Shown: positions 1 to 8,433 of the stretch, piece by piece | Numbering within the stretch: position 1 is the first letter of the stretch | Layout of the letters: every line of letters starts with the position of its first letter | Virus record (IMG/VR): IMGVR_UViG_3300031576_000014 | Coordinates: 30,583 to 94,582 of that record | DNA length: 64,000 bases | From: a virus | Reading direction: 5' to 3' (one strand) | The notes under the pieces: model-generated | Told to the model about the DNA's origin: nothing | Seen by the model: only the letters and a program-made list of their open reading frames with translations | The model's database searches: none | Position numbers and translations under genes: made by a program

Positions 1-123
1 GCCCGTGGGCACGACGCGGTAGCGCTGCTTGACGATCTCCGCCGCGACTGCCGCCGACGCGTCGTTCGAGGGCGCCGCCGGCGAGGTCACGGCCTCCGGG
101 GCAGCCTCTTTCGCTCTCCGCAT
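1..123 (-). CDS. Partial hypothetical protein, 5' end only
   Basis: The first 41 codons of a minus-strand gene are visible and the rest lies beyond the left edge. The ATG at 121-123 has an AGGAGG ribosome binding site about 8 bases upstream, which makes this start convincing. The open frame then runs without a stop to base 1. The first 25 residues are Ala/Pro/Ser-rich and probably disordered; the last visible residues (EIVKQRYRVVPTG) look more structured. The gene overlaps the 3' end of the RuvC-like gene by 37 bases, so it is probably the next gene of the recombination operon. Function is unknown. Confidence 0.6.
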   Translation of the reverse strand, partial: MRRAKEAAPEAVTSPAAPSNDASAAVAAEIVKQRYRVVPTG

Positions 124-704
124 CCCGCGCTCGCCTCCTGCCTGGCAGCATCCCCCTGCGCGTTCCAACCTTCAAGCGTCATCGACGGCATCCCGAGACG
201 CGCGCGCCCTGCGTTCGCGACGGCGAACGCGTCGACCTGGTCCGCCGTCCACTTCTCCCCAGGCTGGGGGAAAGCTGCGAAGAACGCGCGCTGCACCGCC
301 TCCCCGGACCTCTCGTGGGGCACTTTTCCGAGCAGCGCCTTGCGGATCGTCGGGATCGCGATCGGCCGCGCGACGATGCCCTTCTCCCGGTAGAGCGCCA
401 GCTTGATGCACCCGGTCAGCTCCGCCACGCCGCGCGCGTGCGCGAGCGCGGAACCGAAGCTGTAGTCCTCGACGAAGACGACGACGTCCGACGAGATCAG
501 GCCCACGACCGCGCGCGAGATCTCGCCCAGGCGCACGCAGCGGTCCTCCAGCGTGTGCTCCTTCGGAAGCGCGTGCGCGCAAGAAAAGACGGACACTTCC
601 TCGATACTCTTCGCGTCCCAGCTGCAAAGGACGAGCGCCGCCGCCGTCCCCCGGAGCGACACGTCGAGCCCCCAAACATCGACGGTGGCTCGGCGACGCG
701 TCAC
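87..704 (-). CDS. RuvC-like Holliday junction resolvase
   Basis: This 205-residue protein looks like a RuvC-type endonuclease, which would cut four-way DNA junctions made during phage recombination or before packaging. The RNase H-like pattern is visible: GLD with Asp14 on the first strand, an acidic pair VED at 79-80, and ADQVDAF at 154-160 supplying late acidic residues. The start is GTG at 702-704, overlapping the TGA of the SbcC-like gene as GTGA; a longer frame upstream is only a shadow of that gene. The setting after SbcD, SbcC and RecA-like genes supports a recombination role. Assignment is by motif, not alignment. Confidence 0.72.
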   Translation of the reverse strand: MTRRRATVDVWGLDVSLRGTAAALVLCSWDAKSIEEVSVFSCAHALPKEHTLEDRCVRLGEISRAVVGLISSDVVVFVEDYSFGSALAHARGVAELTGCIKLALYREKGIVARPIAIPTIRKALLGKVPHERSGEAVQRAFFAAFPQPGEKWTADQVDAFAVANAGRARLGMPSMTLEGWNAQGDAARQEASAGCGERKRLPRRP

Positions 705-2596
705 GCGACCACCTCCGCGCGCGACCAACCGCCCTCGCTCACGATCTCGATCCGCCCGGGCAAGCCGTGCATGGTCTGGGGATCGTGCGAGACGACGAAC
801 GCCTGCTCGACCCCGCCGCGGAGCACGAGCGCGCCGAGGTGCCGCGCAAACGCCCGCCGTTTCGACGTGTCGAGCGACCCGAACGGCTCGTCGAGGACGA
901 CGACGCCCCACGGGCTCCCGCGCTCCCCGCGCAGCCAGCCCCCCGCCGCGAGCCCGACCGCTGCGCCGGCGAGGTCGTCCGCCCCGCCAGAGTCGTGCGA
1001 CCTGTTGAACTCGAGCTTCGCCACGATGTTCGGACCCCTGCCCGCACCGCAGCGCGTGCAAACCTTCGCCGTCCTCGACGACGGGAACAGCATGCCGCAC
1101 CCGTCGCACGCGTGCGCCAGCCCTTGGCCCTCGCGCGACCAGCGGACGTCGACGCGCAGGTCGATCCCTGCCTCCGCCAGCCCCGCGTTCGCATCCTCCT
1201 CGATCTCCGCCAGCGCGTCTTCCGCAATCTTCCTCTGCGCACCGTTGCGCCCGAAGACCACCGCGGCCTCTCTCATGATCTCCGCGAAAGGCCGCGACAC
1301 CTCGATCTCCTTCTCGATCTCCGCGATCCTTCTCCTGGTCTCCGCTGCGCGCGAGACCGCCACCGCAGCCTCTGCGACCGCGCTCGTGGCCGCCCGCACC
1401 TGCTCGTACGCCTCGTCGTGCGCCCGCCGCAGCGCTGCCGCGTCCCCGGCCTCCGGAACGTTCCTCGCCGCCTCGGCGGCCGGCAGCATCCCCGCGATCT
1501 GCCCCCTCAGCGCATCGCCCTTGGCCTGCTGCCGCTCCGCCGCCTGGGTCTGCGCCTGCGCGCGCCCGTGCGCGGCCAGCGCCTTCTCGTGGACCGCCTT
1601 CGCCTCCTCGTAGGCATGCTGGAAGCGCTCCGCCTCCGTCCGGCACCTTTCCCTGTTCTCCTCGATGAACGCCCGCGCCGGGCACGGCGCCGAGACGACG
1701 GGACAAAGGCCGGCGAAGTCGCCGCCCGCGATCCCGCGGAAATGGTCGCGTCTCTTCATGTGGGCGCGCATCGCTTCCCCCGTCTCGTTCGCCTCCCTCC
1801 ACCGGTCCTTCGCGTCCGCCGGCGCCTTCGCCTGCACATGCTTCGCCAGCTCCTCGGACAACCGCACGAACTCCACGCGCACGTGCCGCGCCTTCTCCCG
1901 TGCCCCGTTCTCCTCAAGGTCCGCCGCAGCGTCCGACAGCTTCGCCCGGGCATGCTTCTCGCTGACCTTGGCCGCCTCGTGGGTCTTCAGAAGGGCCCCC
2001 TGGTCCCCGTCCTGGCTCCGCAGCACCTTCAGGAGCGCCTCCTTCTCCGCCGTCCCGTCCGTCGACGCTGCGAGCTTCGCGCGCGCGATCTCCGCGCAGC
2101 GCTCGACGGGCGCGAGCGACAGCCAAGAGACGACCACCTGCGTCCGGACCTCCGGCCGCGCGACGACGAGCTGCGAGAGCTTTTTTTGCTCGAAGAAGCT
2201 CGCCGTCATGAAGTCCTCCGACGAAAGCCCGACGAGGTCGTGGATCTTCTTCTGGGCCTCGTCCTTCCAGAGAACGCGCCCGCCGTCGTGGAGGGAAAGC
2301 TTCGTCGGCTTCCCCCGCTCGCGCGAGCGGCTCAGCACCTCGCCCGTGCTCAGAAGAACGACGACGCGGCCGTGGGCCTGCCCGTTCGAGATGAGCCCGT
2401 CCTCCGTCCGGTGCCGGTGCCAGCCGTCGAACGCGAAGCGGAGAGCCTCGAGCAGGTGCGTCTTGCCGAGCCAGTTCGAACACTCCGGATCGTCCACGCT
2501 CCTCGCGACGACGCCGTGCGCGCGCGCTCCTAGCCGGAGACGGTGCTCGCCGCGGAACGGACCCCAGTTCTCGACGAGCAGCTCGCGGACGTGCAT
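701..2596 (-). CDS. SbcC/Rad50-like recombination ATPase (phage gp46-like)
   Basis: This 631-residue SMC-like ATPase probably partners the SbcD-like nuclease in DNA end processing. The N-terminal P-loop is degenerate: residues 40-46 read SNWLGKT rather than GxxGxGKS/T. A long helical middle carries a hook-like Cys pair (CPVVSAPC). Near the C-terminus are an SGG signature at 536-538, Walker B VVVLDEP around 565-571 and an H-loop His at 604. A CxxC...CxxC zinc ribbon (Cys497, 500, 513, 516) sits just before the signature motif, which is unusual. ATG at 2594-2596 overlaps the upstream TGA as ATGA. Confidence 0.8.
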   Translation of the reverse strand: MHVRELLVENWGPFRGEHRLRLGARAHGVVARSVDDPECSNWLGKTHLLEALRFAFDGWHRHRTEDGLISNGQAHGRVVVLLSTGEVLSRSRERGKPTKLSLHDGGRVLWKDEAQKKIHDLVGLSSEDFMTASFFEQKKLSQLVVARPEVRTQVVVSWLSLAPVERCAEIARAKLAASTDGTAEKEALLKVLRSQDGDQGALLKTHEAAKVSEKHARAKLSDAAADLEENGAREKARHVRVEFVRLSEELAKHVQAKAPADAKDRWREANETGEAMRAHMKRRDHFRGIAGGDFAGLCPVVSAPCPARAFIEENRERCRTEAERFQHAYEEAKAVHEKALAAHGRAQAQTQAAERQQAKGDALRGQIAGMLPAAEAARNVPEAGDAAALRRAHDEAYEQVRAATSAVAEAAVAVSRAAETRRRIAEIEKEIEVSRPFAEIMREAAVVFGRNGAQRKIAEDALAEIEEDANAGLAEAGIDLRVDVRWSREGQGLAHACDGCGMLFPSSRTAKVCTRCGAGRGPNIVAKLEFNRSHDSGGADDLAGAAVGLAAGGWLRGERGSPWGVVVLDEPFGSLDTSKRRAFARHLGALVLRGGVEQAFVVSHDPQTMHGLPGRIEIVSEGGWSRAEVVA

Positions 2597-3006
2597 CAGA
2601 GACCGGCCTCGTCCATGATCGCCTCGCACGCCTCGCGCAGCGCCTTCTTGTCCTCGAACGAGCACGCCTCGACGACCTCGAGCACGACGTCCCGCGCCCT
2701 TGCCCGCTTCTTCCGGACGCGCGCGAGCGCCTCGTCGGGAAGCCTCGCCCGCCTCCGGCGCAGAACCCGTATCTCCCCCTCCGCGCCCATCTTCCGGGCC
2801 CACGCCCGCACGGCCTCGACCTGCTCGTCCGCGACGTCCGGGGGCGCGCGCACACGCACGAGCGCGCCCGCCGTCATCTGGTCGAACGCCATGTCTCCGT
2901 CCCAGACCGGACTGTCCTCGCCGATCGTCACGAGCCGCCTCGTCTCGACAGGGAAGAACTCCGTCTTCGGGACGAGCCGGATCGCGGGGTTTCTCCGGCG
3001 CGTCAA
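2596..3006 (-). CDS. Hypothetical protein between SbcD-like and SbcC-like genes
   Basis: A 136-residue protein of unknown function, wedged between the two subunits of the SbcCD-like complex and coupled to both by overlapping start and stop codons. The chosen start is TTG at 3004-3006, forming TTGA with the SbcD stop; the next Met candidates lie about 40 residues in. The C-terminal half is rich in Arg and Lys followed by an acidic helical tail (VVEACSFEDKKALREACEAI). Its place suggests a recombination accessory role, but no domain was recognised. Confidence 0.55.
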   Translation of the reverse strand: MTRRRNPAIRLVPKTEFFPVETRRLVTIGEDSPVWDGDMAFDQMTAGALVRVRAPPDVADEQVEAVRAWARKMGAEGEIRVLRRRRARLPDEALARVRKKRARARDVVLEVVEACSFEDKKALREACEAIMDEAGL

Positions 3007-3722
3007 GCGACCTCGGAGACGATGAAGCCCGGATCGTTCCCTTCCTCCGCGAACGTCAACCGCACGAGGGAGCCCGGGATCTCGATTCCGTCCGGCGTCG
3101 TCTGCCGGCGGTGGTAGTGCCCGTTGATCATGAGACGCGCCTTGCCGCGAAGCTGCTCGACGGGAAAGAGCACCTCCCGCCCGCGGGGCATCTCCGCCGT
3201 CTCCTCCCCCGGGATCACGCCCGGGACGTGCAGGTGTCCTAAGACGACCAGCGGCAGCTCAGAGCTTTCCTTCACCGCGGCCGCCGCCGCCGCCGCCGGA
3301 TCGTAGGCGCAGGACCGCGCGGTGTACGGAAGCGTCAAGAACCTGGTGCTCCTCCAGACGAAGCTCTCCGCCTTCTCGAAAACCCCCGTCAGCCCTGCGC
3401 ACGAGCCCAGCGAGCAGAGCGGCTCGAGCGTGGTCCTTCCCCGCCCGTCCTCGATCACGTCGTGGTTGCCCGCCACCCAGAACGACATGATGCCCCGGGA
3501 CCGAAGCTCGCGCGCGGCGTCGAGCGCGAGCGCGACGCACCGGAAGACCGAGGACCCGGAGTCCGGGTCGCAGAGGTCGCCCGTCATCGCGTAGAGGTCG
3601 ACCTTCCTGTCGACCGCCTCCTTGACCGTCTGCTCGACGGCGCGCGCGACGTCGTCGAAGCGGTCGACGCCCCGCGTGCTCCAGTCGGCGTGCCAATCGC
3701 TACAGGTCAGGATGCGGAGCAC
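3003..3722 (-). CDS. SbcD/Mre11-like metallophosphoesterase (phage gp47-like)
   Basis: A 239-residue calcineurin-type nuclease subunit, probably cutting DNA ends together with the SbcC-like ATPase downstream. All metal-binding motifs are visible in order: DWH (Asp9, His11), GD (Asp49), GNHD (86-88), GHLH (His163, His165) and GHYH (His202, His204). An alanine run at 143-149 lies between the central and C-terminal motifs. The ATG start is at 3720-3722. At 239 residues it is nearer the short phage versions than bacterial SbcD (about 400). Confidence 0.85.
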   Translation of the reverse strand: MLRILTCSDWHADWSTRGVDRFDDVARAVEQTVKEAVDRKVDLYAMTGDLCDPDSGSSVFRCVALALDAARELRSRGIMSFWVAGNHDVIEDGRGRTTLEPLCSLGSCAGLTGVFEKAESFVWRSTRFLTLPYTARSCAYDPAAAAAAAVKESSELPLVVLGHLHVPGVIPGEETAEMPRGREVLFPVEQLRGKARLMINGHYHRRQTTPDGIEIPGSLVRLTFAEEGNDPGFIVSEVA

Positions 3723-3735
3723 GCGTTCCCCGGCT

Positions 3736-4071
3736 TCATGGTCTCATCCCGTGCCGCCCGAGCAGCTCGAGCAGCAGGAGCCTGTCCGTCGAGTTCCACG
3801 CGTTGCGGCGCAGCGACTCGACGGCGTGGCGCGGCGGCGTCTGCACGCGATCCCAATCGTCCAGCGTGAACCCCGGGGCCCGCGCGTACACCCTGACCGG
3901 CCCGTCCTGCTCGTCCCTGCGAACAGCGGTCAAAAGGTCGCCGCTCGACCGTTCCGAGAACACCTCGTAACGGAACCTCCGGTGGCCGCGCAACGCCTGG
4001 AAACTGTCGGGCCACTCGCGCCACCACGGCGAAACGGCCAACAGCCTGCAACCCTCGAACGCGCGGGTCAC
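3736..4071 (-). CDS. Hypothetical protein
   Basis: A 111-residue protein of unknown function in the recombination operon. GTG at 4069-4071 overlaps the methyltransferase stop as GTGA, so this start is preferred over a slightly longer frame. The sequence is aromatic-rich at the N-terminus (WWREWPDSF) and has a leucine-rich C-terminus (RLLLLELLGRHG). No motif recognised. Confidence 0.5.
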   Translation of the reverse strand: MTRAFEGCRLLAVSPWWREWPDSFQALRGHRRFRYEVFSERSSGDLLTAVRRDEQDGPVRVYARAPGFTLDDWDRVQTPPRHAVESLRRNAWNSTDRLLLLELLGRHGMRP

Positions 4072-4697
4072 GCCTCGCACTCCGCCTGCACCAGCGGCAG
4101 CCGCGTCCAGGTCCCCGCCTTCGCGTCCGGGCCCCAGAAATACCAGGAGTAGGCCGTCGCGTCGTGCTTCCCGTCACCCGTGAACGACGGCCGCTTGTCG
4201 AGCATGCCCAGCTCCGGCGGATGCTTGGCGAGGAACCGGGCCCTCTCCTGGATGCGCGGGTACTTCGACCACGGGCAGGATTCCATCCAGCCCGTGCGGC
4301 AGAGCATCGCCACCGTCTTGGCGATCTCCATCGCCCGCGCGGCGAACTCGCGCGCAAGCTCGAACGGCGGGTTGAAGATCGCGTAGTCGTAGGAGCCCGC
4401 GAGGCGTGCGCGGTCGAGGACGTCGCCCCGGAGAACGTGCCAGTCCCCGTTGATGCTCTGCATCTTCTTCTCCGCCGCGTCGGCCAACCTGGGTTGAAGT
4501 TCGACCCCTGTGATGATCGCCGACGGGACGAAGCGGAGAACCTCCGCCATGACGGCGCCCCCTCCGCAACCGAGATCGATCATCCTTGGCCCGTTGTCCC
4601 GCATGTCGAGGCGTCCGAGCGCCGCGCGCGTGCACCAGCCCGGCGTCGCGTAATGCCCGCCCTTCCTGCTCCTCTCCCCCCTGCCCCTCGCGCTCAT
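4068..4697 (-). CDS. DNA N6-adenine methyltransferase-like protein
   Basis: This 209-residue protein has the layout of an N6-adenine/N4-cytosine DNA methyltransferase. The SAM-binding motif I is IDLGCGGG at 40-47, followed by an acidic strand end (GVELQP, 64-69) and the catalytic NPPF motif at 109-112. The N-terminal GGHYATPGW resembles the short segment that precedes motif I in phage Dam-like enzymes. It could protect phage DNA from restriction or mark replication state; no target-recognition domain is evident. The ATG overlaps the TGA of the RecA-like gene. Confidence 0.78.
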   Translation of the reverse strand: MSARGRGERSRKGGHYATPGWCTRAALGRLDMRDNGPRMIDLGCGGGAVMAEVLRFVPSAIITGVELQPRLADAAEKKMQSINGDWHVLRGDVLDRARLAGSYDYAIFNPPFELAREFAARAMEIAKTVAMLCRTGWMESCPWSKYPRIQERARFLAKHPPELGMLDKRPSFTGDGKHDATAYSWYFWGPDAKAGTWTRLPLVQAECEA

Positions 4698-5854
4698 GCC
4701 TTCTCCCTCTCGTCGCTCTCCGCGCAGCGCTGCCGGATCTCCGCGACGATCTCCGCCAAAATCTCCGGCTCCCCGCGCATCGCCTCGACGAACACCGCCT
4801 CCGTCCTCCAACGCTTGCCGCCCTTCTTCCAGGCGACGGACGAGCCCGAGCGCTCGACCACGCGCATGCGCTGCCCGAAGTCGGCCGCGTCGCGCGCGAG
4901 GTCGAAGGCCGGCGGCGAGAGCTGCGAGTGGAAGTAGGTCACCACGTTCCGCTCGTCCCGCTCCGCGATCTTCGTCTTCTTCACGGTCAGGCGGTGCCGC
5001 TCGCCGACCGTCGCCAGCGTGCCGGCGTCCTTGCTTCCGGTCGTGACGTACGCGTCGCGCTCGACGCGCACGAGCAGGCTCGACTCGTAGACGACCGACC
5101 TGCCTCCCCCGATCCTGTAATCGTTGCCGAACTTCCTCGTCCACGCGTCCGCGTCCGGGTCCTCGTACTCGCGCGTCACGGCGATCCAGGTGCAGCCCGT
5201 GCGCTCCATCAGGGGGACAAGCTCGTCGTACCACTCGGAGTTGAGCTTCGCGCGGAGCTGGCCAGCGCGGCCCCCCAGCACCCGCCCGCCTTTTTTCTTG
5301 TCGTCCTTCCCCTCCTCCTTCTGGAGACGCTTCATCAGGTCCTTCGGCACAAGCTTGCGCAGCGAGTCGACCACGACGATCCCTGTCGCGTCTGCCGGAA
5401 CCTGCCGAGCGTCCCGCATGCGCGCGACCGTCTCGCAGAACTCCCGCACCCGCTCGACGCACGCCTCGTAGCTCTCCGGCCGGATCGCGAGGAAGCGGTC
5501 GCTCTCGGCGAGATCGCCGAAGAGCTGCCGGACCCAGGTGATCGGCGTCGTCCGCTCCGCGTCGACGAGGAGCGCGAAGTGGCCCTGCGCGAGGAACGAG
5601 TAGACGAGCCCGAGCATCATCAGCGTCTTCCCCTCCGCAGAGGGTCCGTGGATCGCGCAGCACCGCTCGAGCGGCCAACCGCCGACGCCGAGGGCGTGGT
5701 CGACCTGCGGCCAGATCGTGCGGACGGCTCGCACGACCGTCAAGGCGTCGCGCGCGGTCCTCAAGCGCGCGAACCCCGAAGCGGCGGCTCCCAAAGCCGC
5801 GCTCGTTTTCCCGCGCGCCGCTCGCATCTCCGCCGTCAACTTCCGTCTGGCCAT
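4694..5854 (-). CDS. RecA/UvsX-like recombinase
   Basis: A 386-residue RecA-superfamily ATPase that probably forms filaments on single-stranded DNA and drives strand exchange. Walker A is GPSAEGKT at 70-77; Walker B is GIVVVDS with Asp163. A charged KEEGKDDKKKGG loop lies near 184-195, followed by segments resembling the DNA-binding loops. The N-terminal 45 residues are basic and Ala-rich. It starts 4 bases after the HNH gene stop and overlaps the methyltransferase. Its place near SSB, SbcCD and RuvC-like genes supports recombination-dependent replication. Confidence 0.8.
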   Translation of the reverse strand: MARRKLTAEMRAARGKTSAALGAAASGFARLRTARDALTVVRAVRTIWPQVDHALGVGGWPLERCCAIHGPSAEGKTLMMLGLVYSFLAQGHFALLVDAERTTPITWVRQLFGDLAESDRFLAIRPESYEACVERVREFCETVARMRDARQVPADATGIVVVDSLRKLVPKDLMKRLQKEEGKDDKKKGGRVLGGRAGQLRAKLNSEWYDELVPLMERTGCTWIAVTREYEDPDADAWTRKFGNDYRIGGGRSVVYESSLLVRVERDAYVTTGSKDAGTLATVGERHRLTVKKTKIAERDERNVVTYFHSQLSPPAFDLARDAADFGQRMRVVERSGSSVAWKKGGKRWRTEAVFVEAMRGEPEILAEIVAEIRQRCAESDEREKA

Positions 5855-5858
5855 CGGT

Positions 5859-6326
5859 TCATCTCGAATATTTTCGATGCTCGAGTCCGTGACAGCGAGT
5901 GCAAAGCCATCGGACGTCGAGCGGCTTGCTGTAATCGTGATGGTGAGCCTGCGCCTTCTTCTTCCCGCATTTCTGGCAGGGTTTCTTCTTGATTCGTCCG
6001 CACTCTACCGCATGCCCGAGAACGACTCGTGCCTTGCGCCGCTCCGGATAGCGTGCGTGATGCTCGCGGTGATAGCGCGCAAAACGTTCTGGATCGCGGT
6101 GCCGCGCATTCTTCTGATAGCGCGACACAGCTCGGCGCCGCACTGGTCGATCCTGACGTTCGCTTTCGTATTGTTTTCGATTCGCGCTCCGGTTGATTAC
6201 GTGCACGTCTTTCTTCGTGCACTCTTTGCACTTGCCGAGATGCCCATCCGCCATCTGCGGATGCTTGTAAAACGCGCTGAGAGAAAGAACTTTCCCACAC
6301 TTGAAACATTGCTTCCGCCTTCGCAT
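5859..6326 (-). CDS. HNH endonuclease, probable free-standing homing gene
   Basis: A 155-residue HNH family protein. The N-terminus has a CFKCGK...CKECTKK zinc module typical of phage HNH proteins. A basic Arg/Tyr/His-rich helical linker follows, then the C-terminal CQKCGKKKAQAHHHDYSKPLDVRWLCTRCH core, with paired CxxC motifs and the HHxDYxKPLxVxWLC signature. It sits exactly between the SSB-like and RecA-like genes, as free-standing homing endonucleases often do. Its A+T content is higher than its neighbours, suggesting recent arrival. No strong ribosome binding site precedes the ATG at 6324-6326. Confidence 0.82.
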   Translation of the reverse strand: MRRRKQCFKCGKVLSLSAFYKHPQMADGHLGKCKECTKKDVHVINRSANRKQYESERQDRPVRRRAVSRYQKNARHRDPERFARYHREHHARYPERRKARVVLGHAVECGRIKKKPCQKCGKKKAQAHHHDYSKPLDVRWLCTRCHGLEHRKYSR

Positions 6327-6372
6327 TCCACAAGCGAATCATGAGATAAAACCCTTGTCTAGAAAGGAATTA

Positions 6373-6445
6373 TCAAAACGGGATGTCGTCCCCGCGATCG
6401 ACCGTGCCTGGTGGTGGACGTTCGTCACCTGCGCCCGCTTTTTTT
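6373..6445 (-). other. Candidate +1 recoding/slippage site giving a DDIPF SSB tail
   Basis: On the coding strand GGC is followed by seven A (complement of 6439-6445). The zero frame ends soon after with SGRR and TGA. Skipping one base at the run gives AGAGDERPPPGTVDRGDDIPF and a TGA at 6373-6375. The SSB signature so close in the shifted frame is unlikely by chance. It may reflect ribosomal or transcriptional slippage, or a homopolymer sequencing error. Confidence 0.6.
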
Positions 6446-7636
6446 GCCGTCCTTCTTGGACGCCACCTCTTTTTCCGACGCCGGTGCGTCCTCGTCGACC
6501 TCGTACTCGCACCCGCAGCGCGGGCACTTGTCCATCTTCGGATGCATCGGCTCGTTGCAGTCGTCGCACGGGATCCACCCTGTCTTGTCCTCCTCCCCTT
6601 TCGGCTTCTCCGCTTTCTTGCGGCCGGAGCGGGCGCGGTCCTGCCTCTCCTCTTCGCCGCCGCCGCGGCGCTCGACTTCTCTGTCGTGCTCCCTCTTCGC
6701 AGCCACCTTCCTGAAAAGCTTCTCCCAGGGAAAATCGACGACCGCGTACTTCTCCATCACGGCGCGGAGCGTTGCCTGGTTCATCGGTTCGAGGAAGACG
6801 GACAGGTCCGGGGGCTCTCCCCGGATCAGCTTCTCGATCTCCGGCGTGATCTTCGCGCGCTCGTACGGCCGCGCATGGTAGCGCTTGTTGAACGCGATCC
6901 CCTTCGACCCGTCGTACGTCAGCTCGATCGCGTACGGCCGGATCATCGGGTTGCCATCCTCCTCGCGGTCGAGCGTCGCCATCCGGTCGCTGATGACCGT
7001 CTTGATCTTGTCGCCCACGTCCTGCGGCTGGATCGCGATCTGGACGCCGTCGCTCGCCTTCTCGTTGTTGACCACGGTCATCGCGTACTGGAGCTTCGCC
7101 ATGCCGTTCTCGCGCCAGGCCTCGCTCGGGCGTATCCCGTGCTCCTTCAGGTCCTCCTCCTCCTCCTCGTCCAGCTCCCGCCCGAAGAGCGCGAGCATCC
7201 CGCCGGCGTGCAGCGTGACGTTGTCGTCGTCGCTCGTCGCCCCCGTGAACTCGAAGACCGGGTCCGTCCAGGCGAGATCGCCCGCCTCGACCGCCACGGA
7301 GAGGTGCTCGAGCAAGAAGCACATCCCGCACTCCTGCGGCCTCTCCTTCCGGCTCCCGTCGTCGTGCGTCTTGTACTGCCTGCGGAGCACCTGCTCGTTC
7401 TCCGGGCAGTTGTGCACCAACGAAACCCAGCGGACCGTTGTTTTCCCCCTCTCTTCCTTGACGATTTGCTTCGGAAACCGGTGGCCCCACTTCGCCACCG
7501 GGAACCGCTTCGTGTGCAGCCAGACGACGATGCGTCCGTCGTCCTTCCAGTCCTCCAGCAGATCCCCTCCTCCGCGCTCGACGCCGCGGTGCTTGAGGAA
7601 GTCGTCGATAGAGTTGAACTCTCCCCTGTCTGCCAT
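6425..7636 (-). CDS. SSB-like protein with C-terminal zinc ribbon
   Basis: The 403-residue zero-frame product is probably the phage single-stranded DNA-binding protein. A C-terminal zinc ribbon has Cys357, 360, 371 and 374, followed by an acidic then lysine-rich tail. No OB-fold motif is obvious by eye. The main argument is that the frame just past an A7 run encodes a tail ending DDIPF, the classic SSB C-terminal interaction peptide, with a stop at 6373-6375. The ATG at 7634-7636 follows a purine-rich GGGAGAAAAA stretch. Position beside HNH and RecA-like genes fits. Confidence 0.6.
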   Translation of the reverse strand: MADRGEFNSIDDFLKHRGVERGGGDLLEDWKDDGRIVVWLHTKRFPVAKWGHRFPKQIVKEERGKTTVRWVSLVHNCPENEQVLRRQYKTHDDGSRKERPQECGMCFLLEHLSVAVEAGDLAWTDPVFEFTGATSDDDNVTLHAGGMLALFGRELDEEEEEDLKEHGIRPSEAWRENGMAKLQYAMTVVNNEKASDGVQIAIQPQDVGDKIKTVISDRMATLDREEDGNPMIRPYAIELTYDGSKGIAFNKRYHARPYERAKITPEIEKLIRGEPPDLSVFLEPMNQATLRAVMEKYAVVDFPWEKLFRKVAAKREHDREVERRGGGEEERQDRARSGRKKAEKPKGEEDKTGWIPCDDCNEPMHPKMDKCPRCGCEYEVDEDAPASEKEVASKKDGKKSGRR

Positions 7637-7706
7637 CTGCTTTTTCTCCCGCGCCTCTAGTTCGATCTAGGGGGTCCTTGGGGCCCTCGAAGTCACAGAT
7701 GCCGCC

Positions 7707-8069
7707 CTATCGGCGTCCCGGGGGCCTCAGCGGACGGTTCTTGAGCACCTCCGGGGTCGGGACCTCCTTCCCCCTCGGAGGCTTCTCGCTCCACCAAGCC
7801 GGCGGAGCCGGGTCGATCTCCCGCTGCCCGCGCGTCCGCTCGACGAACCAGGCGTGGACGACGAGGTTGCCGGCGGTGCCCTTCCCGAAAACCTCCGAGT
7901 CGTCGTGCAGGGCGCTCTTCGGGATCCAGCGGACGTCGTCGTGGCGCTCGCGCGAGCGCGGAACGACCCTCAGGTCCGGCCCGCTCGCCAGGATCGCTTC
8001 CTCCGTCTCGACCGCGCACTCGCACCCGGGAAAGACGTAGACCGGTGCGTCGTCAGACGCACGGCTCAT
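7707..8069 (-). CDS. Hypothetical protein
   Basis: A 120-residue protein of unknown function upstream of the SSB-like gene. The N-terminus has Cys residues (FPGCECAV); the middle reads like a compact alpha/beta protein (LRVVPRSRERHDDVRWIPKSAL); the last 30 residues are Pro/Arg-rich. The ATG at 8067-8069 overlaps the 3' end of the preceding gene by 17 bases. About 70 non-coding bases separate it from the SSB-like start. Confidence 0.55.
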   Translation of the reverse strand: MSRASDDAPVYVFPGCECAVETEEAILASGPDLRVVPRSRERHDDVRWIPKSALHDDSEVFGKGTAGNLVVHAWFVERTRGQREIDPAPPAWWSEKPPRGKEVPTPEVLKNRPLRPPGRR

Positions 8070-8433
8070 TCTTCACCAGACCCGCCAAAGGATCCCCTTC
8101 GCCTGCCTCGACCGCCCGGGAACGCCACGTCTCTGATTCGACGATGTAGTTCGCACAGACCAGCGCGGCCTCTTCGTCGTGCGGCTTGAACGCGACCTCC
8201 GCGATCGCCCTCCGCTGCACCGCCATGTAGCGGTTCGACGGACGCTTGTCGCTCTCCTGACCCGGTCGATACTCCTTCCAGACCGCGCGCCGGAGCAGGG
8301 CCGGCACGCGGTACCAGTGGTTCTTGCACATGAACATGTGCGGCGGGATCTCCTTCGCGCACCCGTGAGCGTGGCAAGCGTGCCTCAACGGCGGCCCGCC
8401 ATCGTGTTCAGGGAACGGCACCGGCTCTCCCAT
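8053..8433 (-). CDS. Conserved phage zinc-binding hypothetical protein
   Basis: A 126-residue protein resembling a small protein I recall from many high-GC phages. It has a CHAHGC...HMFMCKNHW segment that probably binds zinc through Cys/His (residues about 20-40), then the recurring RxVWxxYRPGQExDKRPS motif. The ATG at 8431-8433 starts the conserved part; an extension upstream is a shadow of the overlapping gene. Function is unknown. It lies in the replication operon between the polymerase and SSB-like genes. Confidence 0.65.
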   Translation of the reverse strand: MGEPVPFPEHDGGPPLRHACHAHGCAKEIPPHMFMCKNHWYRVPALLRRAVWKEYRPGQESDKRPSNRYMAVQRRAIAEVAFKPHDEEAALVCANYIVESETWRSRAVEAGEGDPLAGLVKNEPCV

